Below are positions 1 through 8,091 of a stretch of DNA of 64,000 nt, one piece after another. Origin of the DNA: an uncultured Peptoniphilus sp. (lineage in GTDB: Bacteria > Bacillota > Clostridia > Tissierellales > Peptoniphilaceae); the NCBI RefSeq assembly GCF_946222045.1, contig NZ_CAMILN010000001.1:49488-113487 (forward strand), in the 5' to 3' direction. The notes under the pieces are model-generated. The model did not search any database and had not been told where the DNA came from. It saw nothing but the letters and a program-made list of their open reading frames with translations. The position numbers and the translations under genes are program-made. Position 1 is the first letter of the stretch. Each line of letters begins with the position of its first letter.

Positions 1-637
1 CGTTATCTCCTACGTTATCAGCGATAACTGCAGGGTTTCTTGGGTCGTCTTCTGGGATACCAGCTTCAACTTTACCTACAAGGTCAGCTCCAACGTCTGC
101 AGCCTTAGTGTAGATACCGCCACCAACTCTTGCGAAAAGTGCAATAGATGATGCTCCAAGTGAAAATCCTGTAATAATTTCAGTTTGTCCACCTGTTATG
201 AAATATGCGCAAGTAATACCAATGATTCCTAGTCCAACAACGCACATTCCCATTACAACTCCACCTGAAAAGGCAACGTCAAGGGCTTTACCTAGGCCAC
301 CCTTCCATGCTGCGTTTGTTGTTCTAACGTTTGCTTTTGTAGCAACCTTCATACCAACATAACCAGCAGCTACTGAAAAGATAGCTCCTACTACGAAACA
401 AATAGCAGTTGGGATTGATTTAAGTCCTACTGCCAAGATAATTGCAAGTACAATTACAAATACAACAAGAGCCTTATATTCTCTTGTTAAAAATGCCATG
501 GCTCCTTCTGAAATGTAAGAAGAAATTTCTTTCATTCTTTCATTTCCGGCATCTTGTTTTGACACAAAGCTTACCTTGTAAGCAGCAAACAATAGTGCCA
601 AAACGCCGACTATAGGAGCTAGATATAAAATATCCAT
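1..637 (-). CDS. hppA: Membrane-bound ion-translocating pyrophosphatase, N-terminal part
   Basis: This integral membrane enzyme hydrolyses pyrophosphate and pumps Na+ and/or H+. The gene starts at an ATG at 637 behind a perfect AAGGAGG site and runs off the left edge, leaving about 212 residues. The start is hydrophobic ([20 protein letters not shown]) and several membrane segments follow. The family pyrophosphate-binding motifs [14 protein letters not shown] and [16 protein letters not shown] lie near the cut end. The residues that decide Na+ versus H+ specificity and K+ dependence lie beyond the window, so these cannot be called. It begins 22 bp after secG and is probably cotranscribed with it. 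Confidence 0.95.
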   Translation of the reverse strand, partial: MDILYLAPIVGVLALLFAAYKVSFVSKQDAGNERMKEISSYISEGAMAFLTREYKALVVFVIVLAIILAVGLKSIPTAICFVVGAIFSVAAGYVGMKVATKANVRTTNAAWKGGLGKALDVAFSGGVVMGMCVVGLGIIGITCAYFITGGQTEIITGFSLGASSIALFARVGGGIYTKAADVGADLVGKVEAGIPEDDPRNPAVIADNVGDN

Positions 638-659
638 TCTAATCCTCCTTAAATTTTAA

Positions 660-884
660 TTAAATTGCAGCTAATATAATAAGTGCAAGTGCAAAAACGA
701 TGCTTGAACCAATAACAATTCTGTTTTGGATATCTTTTTTACTAGAACCCTTGTGAGATCCCCACATGCTAGTTTCTTCGCCTTGCATAGTTCCTAGACC
801 AGCTTGTTCTGATTCCATTTGTGCAACTACACTTATTACAATTATGCTCGCAATAATAATTATAATAGATAAAAAAGTTTGCAA
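660..884 (-). CDS. secG: Preprotein translocase subunit SecG
   Basis: A 74-residue protein with two membrane segments (about residues 3-20 and 55-74) and a polar linker. The linker holds QMESEQAGLGTMQG, which matches the conserved SecG loop (GLG-x-x-x-G), and then a basic stretch HKGSSKKDIQNR. Size and topology fit SecG, the small accessory subunit of the SecYEG channel. A good ribosome site (AAGGGAGGT) precedes the ATG. It lies directly upstream of hppA. Assignment rests on topology and the GLG motif, because SecG is poorly conserved. Confidence 0.8.
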   Translation of the reverse strand: MQTFLSIIIIIASIIVISVVAQMESEQAGLGTMQGEETSMWGSHKGSSKKDIQNRIVIGSSIVFALALIILAAI

Positions 885-974
885 ACTTATACCTCCCTTA
901 AATTTCTATAACATATAAATTCTAACACAGCAAGCCTTGCTAAGCAACGAATTTATAGGATATTTTGGCATTTT

Positions 975-1565
975 TTATAAGCAATCTTTCCTTTTTATGG
1001 CTTCTTCGATGTAATCTTCCCTCTCCTGCATTGCAAGAAGAGTTTTTTCTATTAATTCATCAAGTTCCCAACCCAGCTTTTCTGCTCCTCTTTTTATTAC
1101 ATCACGAGAGCAACCTTCTGCGAACTTCTTGTCCTTAAATTTTTTCTTCACACTTTTTAGCTTCATATCCTTGGTGCTCTTTGATGGTCTCATTAGGGAT
1201 GCTGCATAAATTAAACCTGTGAGTTCATCTGTTGAAAATAAAATCTTCTCCATGAAGAGTTCTGGTTCCACATCAGAACATATTCCAGACCCGTGGGCCA
1301 TAATGGCATGGATGAGTTCATCACTTCCACCTGCATCTCTTAAGATTTTTGGTGTATTCTTTAGATGTTCTTCAGGATATCTCTCATAGTCAACATCGTG
1401 GAGGAGTCCTGCCATCTTCCAAAAGTCTACATTGTCCTTGTCATACTCTTCTGCAAAGTATCCCATTACATTTTCAAGGGTCAAGGCATGTCTTATGTGA
1501 AAGGATTCCTTGTTGTATTCTTTTAAAAGTTTTAATCCATCTTCTCTACTTATTCCACTCTTCAT
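975..1565 (-). CDS. HD-domain metal-dependent hydrolase
   Basis: A 196-residue soluble protein of the HD superfamily of phosphohydrolases. The metal-binding core is visible: H in IRHAL (about residue 25), the HD pair in AGLLHDVDYE (about 56-57), and a later HG in IMAHGSG. The domain fills residues 15-140 and the C-terminus is basic. The start ATG at 1565 has AAAGGAAGTGAG upstream. Substrate cannot be told from sequence. Members of this subgroup are annotated only as predicted HD hydrolases. It is divergent from gap, with about 100 bp between them. Confidence 0.85.
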   Translation of the reverse strand: MKSGISREDGLKLLKEYNKESFHIRHALTLENVMGYFAEEYDKDNVDFWKMAGLLHDVDYERYPEEHLKNTPKILRDAGGSDELIHAIMAHGSGICSDVEPELFMEKILFSTDELTGLIYAASLMRPSKSTKDMKLKSVKKKFKDKKFAEGCSRDVIKRGAEKLGWELDELIEKTLLAMQEREDYIEEAIKRKDCL

Positions 1566-1628
1566 AATCTCACTTCCTTTTGCCTAATTTTATCACAATA
1601 ATTTTTGAATTTCACTTTTATCTACTTG

Positions 1629-1637
1629 TGTTATAAT
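1629..1637 (+). promoter_or_regulatory. Extended -10 promoter of gap
   Basis: TGT-TATAAT, an extended -10 element, lies about 35 bp before the gap start codon. No good -35 is seen at 17 bp, which is usual for TGn promoters. The same TGn-TATAAT form recurs before citS, rubredoxin, the CDF transporter, chrA, the ArAE gene and yjiH in this window. Confidence 0.7.
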
Positions 1638-1671
1638 GAAGGTAAGAATGCAATGAACAATGGAGGTTTTT

Positions 1672-2691
1672 ATGAAAAAAAATGTTGGCATAATGGGCTT
1701 TGGTAGAATTGGTAGAGATGCTCTAAGGATCTGGGCCCTAAGAGACGATGTTAATTTTGAAGTTACTCACGTAGCTGTTAGAAATTTGGACAAAACTTTA
1801 AAAGAAAGAACTCACCTATTTAAATTCGACTCAATCTATAGAAAGTTCCCTGGTGAAATTGAGCTCACTGACGACGGAATGATTATCAATGGAAAGAAAG
1901 TTACTTTCGTTGAATCAAAGACACCTGACAAGATGAACTGGAAAGACCTTGGTGTTGATGTTGTTATTGATTCATCTGGTGCCTTCAAGGACGAAGAACA
2001 AGCAAGAGGTCACCTTGAAAGTGGTGCAAAAAAAGTTGTCTTAACTTCTCCAGGCAAGGGCGACATGCTTACAGTTGTTATGGGAGTTAACGACGACAAG
2101 TACGATCCAGAAAAACACGACATTATCTCTAACGCGTCTTGTACAACAAACTGTCTTGCTCCAGTGACTAAGGTTATCTTAGAAAACTTCGGAATCAAGA
2201 AGGGACTTATGTCCACTGTTCACGCTTACACTAACGACCAAAACATCCACGACGGTGTTCACAAGAAGGACATGAGACGTGCAAGAATGGGAGCAGAAAA
2301 TATCATTCCAACTTCAACTGGTGCAGCTAAGGCTGTTGGAAAAGTTATTCCAGAAGTTGACGGAATCTTAACTGGCTTTGCCCTAAGAGTTCCTGTTCCA
2401 ACTGGATCATTAGTTGACGTAACTTTTGAACTTGAAAAAGAAGCTACAGTTGAAGAAATCAACGCAGCTATCAAGAAGGCTTCTGAAAACGAATTAAAGG
2501 GTATCCTTGCTTACTCAGAAGATGAACTTGTTTCTTCTGACATCATTGGCGACGAACACTCTTCTATTTTCGATTCACTTCTTACAACTGTTAACGGAAA
2601 AATGGTTAAACTTGTTTCATGGTATGACAACGAATGGGGTTACACAGAAAGAGTTATTGACCTAACAGAAAAAATTGTTGAATCTCTATAA
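1672..2691 (+). CDS. gap: Glyceraldehyde-3-phosphate dehydrogenase, type I
   Basis: A glycolytic enzyme of 339 residues that oxidises glyceraldehyde 3-phosphate with phosphate. The dinucleotide-binding GFGRIGR is at residues 9-15, the catalytic Cys157 in SNASCTTNCLAP, and the catalytic His184 in STVHAYTNDQ. The C-terminal WYDNEWGYTERV is typical. An ATG at 1660 would overlap the ribosome site; the start at 1672 follows GGAGG by 7 bases and gives the normal N-terminus. Odd: after strand beta-2, the usual N-D of NAD-specific enzymes is replaced by R-N (AVRNLDKT, residues 35-42), so NAD versus NADP preference is open. The gene has its own promoter and terminator. Confidence 0.97.
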   Translation: MKKNVGIMGFGRIGRDALRIWALRDDVNFEVTHVAVRNLDKTLKERTHLFKFDSIYRKFPGEIELTDDGMIINGKKVTFVESKTPDKMNWKDLGVDVVIDSSGAFKDEEQARGHLESGAKKVVLTSPGKGDMLTVVMGVNDDKYDPEKHDIISNASCTTNCLAPVTKVILENFGIKKGLMSTVHAYTNDQNIHDGVHKKDMRRARMGAENIIPTSTGAAKAVGKVIPEVDGILTGFALRVPVPTGSLVDVTFELEKEATVEEINAAIKKASENELKGILAYSEDELVSSDIIGDEHSSIFDSLLTTVNGKMVKLVSWYDNEWGYTERVIDLTEKIVESL

Positions 2692-2699
2692 GATTATTT

Positions 2700-2726
2700 A
2701 AGGCTTGCTTAGGCAGGCCTTTTTTG
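2700..2726 (+). terminator. Intrinsic terminator of gap
   Basis: A 9-bp stem with one G-U pair (AAGGCTTGC, TTAG loop, GCAGGCCTT) is followed by a T run. It starts 9 bp after the gap stop codon. Confidence 0.9.
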
Positions 2727-2861
2727 TTTGCCTAAGATTTTCTTATGGGTTATCATTGTTTTATAAATTAGCAGTAAATATTTTTAAGGACTTAAATAGA
2801 AGGTCTTAATGATCGATAAATATAAAATAAGTGGCGAGAAAATAAAAATAGAAGAAAAATT

Positions 2862-2889
2862 AAGACCAAGGTGTGCAAGCCTTGGTCTT
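2862..2889 (-). terminator. Bidirectional terminator at the end of the metA fusion
   Basis: A perfect 10-bp stem, AAGACCAAGG / CCTTGGTCTT, with an 8-base loop. T-rich runs lie on both sides. It begins 2 bp after the stop codon of the leftward metA fusion. It can also stop any read-through from gap. Confidence 0.88.
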
Positions 2890-2891
2890 TT

Positions 2892-4688
2892 TTAATCCTT
2901 TATAATTGTCCCATGATTATCTGGGTCATTTGTGTTTAAAATTTTTATAGTTATATTTTTCTTGGCAACGGGATTTATGGCATCTTCTTGATAAACTTGG
3001 GCTCCCTCCCCAATTATTTCCTTTAATTCCGTGTAGGAAAGCTTGTCAATAGTCTTGGCATCTGGGTCACTGTTGGGGTCTGATGTCATAATTCCATTTA
3101 CGTCAGTCCAGTTCTCGTAGACTTTGGAGTCAAGGGCATAGGCAATTAGGCTGCCTGTATAATCGCTACCTCCCCTAGTGAAGGTCACAATATTTCCCTT
3201 CTCGTCGCTACCATAAAAGCCTGGAACAACTGCCTTTTTGTTTTCTCCAATGTGACTTTGGATGGCCCTCTTGGACTTTTCTATATCAACTTGTCCCCTT
3301 TCATCAAAGATTATTAGGTCCTTGGCATCAATAAAGTCGTAGGTCAAGTATTTTGCAAGTAACTTGGCATTAAGGTATTCGCCCCTGGACACAATGAAGT
3401 CCTTGTCCCTGGACTCCTTTATCTCATCAAAAACAAATTTCAACTCATCATCCCAAAAGTCTTCAAGATCCAGGTCTTGAGCTATGGATAAAAATCTCTT
3501 TTTAATTTTCTCTACTTGCTTGTCACGGCTTAGACTTTGGACTTCTAATTCCTCTTCAAGGGACTTGATAATCTCTCTGACCTCTTCAATCCTCAAATTT
3601 TTGTCAGAAAGAGAAATCAATTCGTCAGTAATCTTTGTGTCCTTTTTAAATCTTCTTCCCGGTGCAGAAACCACAATCACGTCCCTATCTTCCTTGGAAA
3701 AGATAATTTTTTTCACCTTGGCAAATTGCCCTGCGTCCTTCAGGGAGCTGCCGCCAAATTTTGAAACTGACTTCCCCTCAATGCTATCAATGGCAAAGGG
3801 TGTTTCTTGGTAGACGCAGTAGTTGAGCCAGTTAGAGAAGAAGAGATTGCCTGCAGACCTCCACCTAATTTTTATGTCCTTCTTATGGTCGTTGTCCTCA
3901 TAATAATTTATTGGTGGACTGATTTTTTTGCCTTGAGAAAGATCCCTGATGTACTCATTGTGGAGGGTGTCTTTGTCATATTCCCAGTGGCCAAAATTAA
4001 AGACAAAGCGGTTGTCCTTAGTTGTCACAAGGGAAACTCCAGTGTCAGGTCTTGCTGCAAGGACTTCAAGGTCTGAAAAGTCTTCAAAATCTTCAAGGTC
4101 AACGTAAGTGTGTCTTGATGTTGGGACCAAGAAGCTGTCATCAAATCCCTTGACAATCTTATTATCTTTTAGTTTGTCAAATTCAAAAACTCCAAAGATT
4201 TTCTCGTCGCTAAGCTTGTGCTCAATCTTGTAGTAGTGATATAGGGCCGCTTGGGCAGACCAACATATAAACATTGTGGAATAAACATTTTTCTTGGCAA
4301 ATTCAAAAATTATCTTTAGTTCGTCCCAATATTTTATCTTTTCATAGGCAAGGGTTTCAATAGGGGCCCCAGTAATTATCATGGCGTCGTACTTATTGTT
4401 TTTTATATCGTCATAAGTCTTGTAAAAAGACTTCAACCTCTTGGCATCGGAGTTATTTGGATTGTAGGACTCCATCCTCACAAGGTCAATGTTAATTTGT
4501 AGGGCAGTGTTTGAAAGCATCCTCAAGAGTTGAAGTTCAGTTTCTTCCTTCTTGGGCATCAAGTTTACAATAGCAATGCTAAGGGGTCTTATGTCCTGCT
4601 TAATGGCAGAGGAGTCCCTCATTGTAAAAATATTTTCTCTCTCTAAAACTTCTTCAACAATTAAATCTCTAGGTATTATTAATGGCAT
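2892..4688 (-). CDS. metA: Homoserine O-acyltransferase (MetA) fused to an aspartokinase catalytic domain
   Basis: A 598-residue two-domain enzyme. Residues 1 to about 300 are MetA: acyl-enzyme Cys142 in FICWSAQAAL, His234 and Glu236 in GHWEYD, and the usual MetA end NYCVYQETPF. Residue 111 is Glu, the residue known to favour acetyl-CoA over succinyl-CoA, so the activity is probably homoserine O-acetyltransferase. Residues about 306-598 are an aspartokinase catalytic domain: KFGGSS at 310-315, then SRGEYLNAKL, FTRGGSDYTGS and WTDVNGIMTSDP. It ends where the regulatory ACT domains would begin; none is present. The ATG at 4688 follows GAGGAG. The longer reading frame upstream is the T-box leader. 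One protein thus joins the first step of the aspartate pathway to the methionine branch step. Confidence 0.93.
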   Translation of the reverse strand: MPLIIPRDLIVEEVLERENIFTMRDSSAIKQDIRPLSIAIVNLMPKKEETELQLLRMLSNTALQINIDLVRMESYNPNNSDAKRLKSFYKTYDDIKNNKYDAMIITGAPIETLAYEKIKYWDELKIIFEFAKKNVYSTMFICWSAQAALYHYYKIEHKLSDEKIFGVFEFDKLKDNKIVKGFDDSFLVPTSRHTYVDLEDFEDFSDLEVLAARPDTGVSLVTTKDNRFVFNFGHWEYDKDTLHNEYIRDLSQGKKISPPINYYEDNDHKKDIKIRWRSAGNLFFSNWLNYCVYQETPFAIDSIEGKSVSKFGGSSLKDAGQFAKVKKIIFSKEDRDVIVVSAPGRRFKKDTKITDELISLSDKNLRIEEVREIIKSLEEELEVQSLSRDKQVEKIKKRFLSIAQDLDLEDFWDDELKFVFDEIKESRDKDFIVSRGEYLNAKLLAKYLTYDFIDAKDLIIFDERGQVDIEKSKRAIQSHIGENKKAVVPGFYGSDEKGNIVTFTRGGSDYTGSLIAYALDSKVYENWTDVNGIMTSDPNSDPDAKTIDKLSYTELKEIIGEGAQVYQEDAINPVAKKNITIKILNTNDPDNHGTIIKD

Positions 4689-4732
4689 TTTTATTCTCCT
4701 CTTTTTTATTTGTACTTGAGGAAGGAAAACAA

Positions 4733-4985
4733 TAAAAAAAGCTTCCATCCCTAAAGGACGAAAGCTATTTCGTGTTACCACCTTAATTCTCTTCCAACTC
4801 GCGATGGAAGACTCTTCAAGTACTATCATACTCTATCGCTGTAACGGGCGCGCCCGTGCCTATCTAAATATCGATAGACCCTCAAGAAGGACCATGTTCT
4901 CCCAATCTTCCTCTACTTCTCTCACCAAACGAAGCTCTCTTTAATCAGTCAAGAAGGATACTCTTCCTCTTATTGAGTTATTTTC
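4733..4985 (-). promoter_or_regulatory. Methionine-specific T-box leader of the metA fusion
   Basis: A full-length T-box riboswitch read leftward. A long Stem I carries an AGTA motif at 4962-4959, and the specifier loop GAAC-ATG-G has the Met codon ATG at 4895-4893. The T-box sequence AAGG-TGGTAACACG is at 4784-4771, with an antiterminator (AAGG/CCTT and ACGAAA/TTTCGT). The terminator is an 11-bp stem at 4766-4740 followed by seven U. Uncharged tRNA-Met should stabilise the antiterminator and switch the gene on. UGGU in the bulge fits the discriminator A of tRNA-Met. Confidence 0.92.
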
Positions 4986-4989
4986 CATT

Positions 4990-5018
4990 ATAATAGCACC
5001 AAAAAACCTTAATGTCAA
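4990..5018 (-). promoter_or_regulatory. Sigma-A promoter of the metA T-box leader
   Basis: TTGACA at 5018-5013 and TATTAT at 4995-4990, with a 17-bp spacer. The tyrS T-box promoter has the same TTGACA-17-TATTAT form. Confidence 0.8.
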
Positions 5019-5044
5019 TTGCAAAAACCTTGTGATTCTTTTAA

Positions 5045-5295
5045 TTTTAACAAGCTTATAGTTTTTTATGACTTAATAAATTATTAGGGTTTTTTTCTTA
5101 TCTCTAAGTCAATTATTTTTTATGACCTTATAAATTTCTATCACTTAATATATTTTTATCACTTCATATTTCTTTATAACTTAAGATTTTCTCATTACTT
5201 CATATATTTTTATCATTTCATAATTTCTTCTCAAGTCATAAAATCTTATCACTTTATATTTTTTTAAACTTATAAATATTTACAAGTTTCAAATT
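5045..5295. repeat. Array of a degenerate 17-18 bp AT-rich repeat
   Basis: The region between the metA promoter and the citF terminator holds about twelve imperfect copies of a unit near ACTTCATATTTTTTTATC. The CTT core recurs at about 5055, 5072, 5127, 5144, 5162, 5180, 5198, 5216, 5234, 5252, 5269 and 5286, at steps of 17-18 bp with one gap. There are no genes and no spacers of independent sequence. A second array with the same core lies at 27860-28075. Function is unknown. Confidence 0.6.
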
Positions 5296-5301
5296 TTACG
5301 C

Positions 5302-5328
5302 AAAAAAGAGAGGCTCTTGCCTCCCTTT
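5302..5328 (-). terminator. Terminator of the citSDEF operon
   Basis: A 10-bp stem with one G-U pair (AAAGGGAGGC / GCCTCTCTTT on the minus strand), a 4-base loop and a run of six U. It lies 25 bp after the citF stop. Confidence 0.88.
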
Positions 5329-5352
5329 CATTAGTATGGTTATATTTTATTT

Positions 5353-6903
5353 TTAAGCTTCCTTCTTAATTACATCGATTATAGAACCATCTCTGTATTC
5401 TACAACTGCAACTACTTCGTCAGAGAATTCAACTTCTTCAGGTTTACCTGTAAGTTTTTCTGCCATTTCTTGTAGTTCTTTGATGTTCTTAAGTTCAATT
5501 CCAGCTTTTTCGAATTTTTCGATTAAGTCTTTTCTCTTTGGATTTACAGCAATACCGTAGTCAGTACAAATTACGTCTACAGCTTCGCCTGGTGTACAAA
5601 CTGTTGTAACCTTGTCTTTGACAATTGGGTTTCTTGATCTTACAAGTGGTGCAAGTATAAGTGACATTTCTGCACCAGGTGCTGTATCTTGGTGACCACC
5701 AACTGCTTGGTTAATAACTCCGTCTGATCTTGTCATTACGTTTACGTTGAAGTCAGTGTCAACTTCAAGAGCTCCAAGTAATACAAAGTCTAGAGTGTTA
5801 ACTGCAGGTGTTGGGTTGTTAGGGTTTGCATAAGAAGATGCAGTTTGTTCAAAGTGTTTTTTGTTTTCACGGATTGATCTTACTGCGTCAAGGTCAAAGG
5901 ATTGTGTATCATAGATACCGTCGATAAGACCTTCTTCAAGCATTGTCACCATATAGCCAGTGATTCCACCAAGGGCCATTGATGCCTTGATGTCATCCTT
6001 CTTCATTTCTTCACGAAGAAGTTTTGCAACTGCAAGAGTTGAACCTGCTGCTCCAGTTTGGAATCTAAAGCCGTCCTTGTAAAGTCCAGAAGCCTTGATT
6101 GCCTTAACTGCGTTGTTGGCAATTAATAGGTCACGAGGGTTGTCGTTAAACCTAATTGATCCAGAAACAATTCCCTTTGGATCTCCAATTGCGTCAACTT
6201 CTACAACATAGTCAACATACATCATGCCAATTGAAGCAGGAATATTTGGGAATGGTACAAGGTTGTCTGTAATTGCAACTACACAGTCAGCGTACTGTGC
6301 ATCAACAATTGCATAGCCAAGTGATCCACAAGCTGCCTTTCCTTCTCTACCATTTATGTTTCCATATTCATCACATGCTGGTGCTGCTAAAAAGGCAACG
6401 TCAATGTGAAGTTCCCCATCTTCAATTGCTCTTGCACGTCCACCGTGAGAACGGATAATGCAAGGTTTTTTAAGGATCCCTTGTGAAATTTTTTCTCCAA
6501 GTTCTCCTCTTAGTCCAGATGATTGAATTCCAGTTATTACACCTTGTTCAATTAGTGGGATTAACTTGTCGTGACATGGTGAAAGTGATGATGGAGCAAG
6601 AGTTAGGTCCTTGATTCCCATATCAGCAATAACTTGCATTACCATATTTACAACATAGTCACCATTTCTTAGGTGGTGGTGGAAGGAAATTGTCATTCCG
6701 TCCTTAAGTCCACTCTTCTTAACAGCTTCTTCAATAGAGCCTAGAAGTTTTTTCTCGTCCCTATTTCCGTATCTAATTTTTGGAGAAGCCTTTCTTTCAG
6801 TTCTAAGATATTTGCCTTCGCCTTTGAAAGGAACAAGTTCGCCAATGCCTTCAAGGGATTCAGGGATATCTCTTCCTACTGCGTTTTTATTATAGTTCAT
6901 CAA
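5353..6903 (-). CDS. citF: Citrate lyase alpha subunit (acetyl-ACP:citrate ACP-transferase)
   Basis: A 516-residue cytoplasmic CoA-transferase-type subunit that moves citrate onto the acyl carrier protein CitD to form citryl-ACP. The length is typical of CitF. The N-terminal GNRDEKKLLGSIEEAVKKSG, the central FQTGAAGSTLAVAKLLREE and the C-terminal TPGEAVDVICTDYGIAVN are characteristic of the family. It is the last gene of citS-citD-citE-citF and overlaps citE by 14 bp, so the two are translationally coupled. A strong terminator follows. Products of the complex are acetate and oxaloacetate. Confidence 0.96.
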   Translation of the reverse strand: MMNYNKNAVGRDIPESLEGIGELVPFKGEGKYLRTERKASPKIRYGNRDEKKLLGSIEEAVKKSGLKDGMTISFHHHLRNGDYVVNMVMQVIADMGIKDLTLAPSSLSPCHDKLIPLIEQGVITGIQSSGLRGELGEKISQGILKKPCIIRSHGGRARAIEDGELHIDVAFLAAPACDEYGNINGREGKAACGSLGYAIVDAQYADCVVAITDNLVPFPNIPASIGMMYVDYVVEVDAIGDPKGIVSGSIRFNDNPRDLLIANNAVKAIKASGLYKDGFRFQTGAAGSTLAVAKLLREEMKKDDIKASMALGGITGYMVTMLEEGLIDGIYDTQSFDLDAVRSIRENKKHFEQTASSYANPNNPTPAVNTLDFVLLGALEVDTDFNVNVMTRSDGVINQAVGGHQDTAPGAEMSLILAPLVRSRNPIVKDKVTTVCTPGEAVDVICTDYGIAVNPKRKDLIEKFEKAGIELKNIKELQEMAEKLTGKPEEVEFSDEVVAVVEYRDGSIIDVIKKEA

Positions 6904-7789
6904 TATCCTCCTTCTTTAGCACTCCACTTGCAACTGCAAGGTCTAGAACTCTTTGTGCACCAGCTATAACTGGATAGTCAACCATCTTGCCGTCAACTGT
7001 AATAACTCCAGATCCTTTTCTTTCAGCTTCCTTAGAACCTGCAATAATACGAAGTGATTTCGTAATATCTTTTTCAGTTGGTGTATAAACTTCATTTACA
7101 ACTGCAATTTGTTTAGGGTGGATAACAGATTTACCATCAAATCCTAAGTCCTTAATAAATTGAACTTCTTCCCTAAAAGCATCCATGTCATCAAGGTTTG
7201 TGTTAACTGTATCGAAGCAAGCAATGCCTGCGTTTCTTGCAGCTAAAACAATTTGACTTCTTGCTGCAAAAAGTTCCCAACCATGAGATGACCTTTGAGT
7301 CTTTAGGTTAGTAACATAGTCAGCTGCTCCAAGGGCAATACCCATCATTCTTGGTGATGCCTTTGCAATGTCAACTGCGTTAATAACTCCAGTTGGAGAT
7401 TCAATAGCTGCCATCATTAGAGTTCTACCTTGGCATCCCATTTCTTCTTCAACTTCAGTTATGATTTCATCTACATCAATAACATCTTGTGCAGTTTCTG
7501 ACTTTGGTAGTCTAATTACATCTACCCCAGCCTTAACAACTGCCTTAATATCTTCACGTCCATAAGGTGTATCAAGGGCGTTGATTCTTACAACAACTTC
7601 AGTATCTCCGTAGTCTAAAGTTTTTAGTGCATTGTAAACTAAAAATCTTGCCGCGTCTTTTTGATTTATACTCGTAGCATCTTCAAGGTCGATCATAATT
7701 GAATCAGGACCATAGATGTGAGCATCAGTGATGTTTGCAGGGTTGTTACCTGGAAGAAACATCATTGTTCTTCTTAATCTCTCTTTCAA
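6890..7789 (-). CDS. citE: Citrate lyase beta subunit (citryl-ACP lyase)
   Basis: A 299-residue Mg-dependent TIM-barrel lyase that splits citryl-ACP into oxaloacetate and acetyl-ACP. RRTMMFLPGNNPANI near the start, the metal-site region DSIMIDLEDATS and VVRINALDTPYG are typical of the CitE/HpcH family. The start lies 4 bp after the citD stop, with the ribosome site inside citD. Its position between citD and citF removes doubt about which CitE-like family member it is. Confidence 0.96.
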   Translation of the reverse strand: MKERLRRTMMFLPGNNPANITDAHIYGPDSIMIDLEDATSINQKDAARFLVYNALKTLDYGDTEVVVRINALDTPYGREDIKAVVKAGVDVIRLPKSETAQDVIDVDEIITEVEEEMGCQGRTLMMAAIESPTGVINAVDIAKASPRMMGIALGAADYVTNLKTQRSSHGWELFAARSQIVLAARNAGIACFDTVNTNLDDMDAFREEVQFIKDLGFDGKSVIHPKQIAVVNEVYTPTEKDITKSLRIIAGSKEAERKGSGVITVDGKMVDYPVIAGAQRVLDLAVASGVLKKEDIDEL

Positions 7790-7793
7790 AATA

Positions 7794-8075
7794 TCAGCTC
7801 CAATTATATTCTGTGCTTTCAGCTGCTCTAAAACATGCTGCTGCTACTCTTGCTTTAATTGTGTAGTCCAAGGCACCCTTGTCTACTGCAGTAAGTTTCG
7901 CATTCTCTACATCTAATTCTTTTAAAGTTTCTCTTATAACTTTTTCAATTTGTTTACCAAATTGTTTCTTTACTGAACTTTCTAGTTCAATAGATATGCC
8001 TTCTCCATCGTCAACAGTGATTAAAATATCATTTGACTCAAGAGTTCCGGCCATAGCTTCTTTCTTTAGTTTCAA
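7794..8075 (-). CDS. citD: Citrate lyase gamma subunit (acyl carrier protein)
   Basis: A 93-residue acyl carrier protein that bears the 2'-(5''-triphosphoribosyl)-3'-dephospho-CoA group. The N-terminal AMAGTLESNDILI holds the Ser that carries the group in known CitD proteins. The chosen start is the TTG at 8075, which follows AGGAGGGA by about 7 bases. An upstream ATG at 8108 would overlap the end of citS and has no ribosome site. The length agrees with the usual 95-100 residues. It sits between the transporter and citE. Confidence 0.94.
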   Translation of the reverse strand: MKLKKEAMAGTLESNDILITVDDGEGISIELESSVKKQFGKQIEKVIRETLKELDVENAKLTAVDKGALDYTIKARVAAACFRAAESTEYNWS

Positions 8076-8091
8076 AAAAATCCCTCCTAGT

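Noticed and set aside
4689..4829. N-terminal extension of the metA fusion from an upstream start codon
   Set aside because: The extra residues are encoded by the T-box antiterminator and terminator; the ATG at 4688 has its own GAGGAG site and gives the normal MetA start.
5045..5295. Possible CRISPR array
   Set aside because: The units are degenerate, directly adjacent and only 17-18 bp apart, with no unique spacers and no cas genes in the window.
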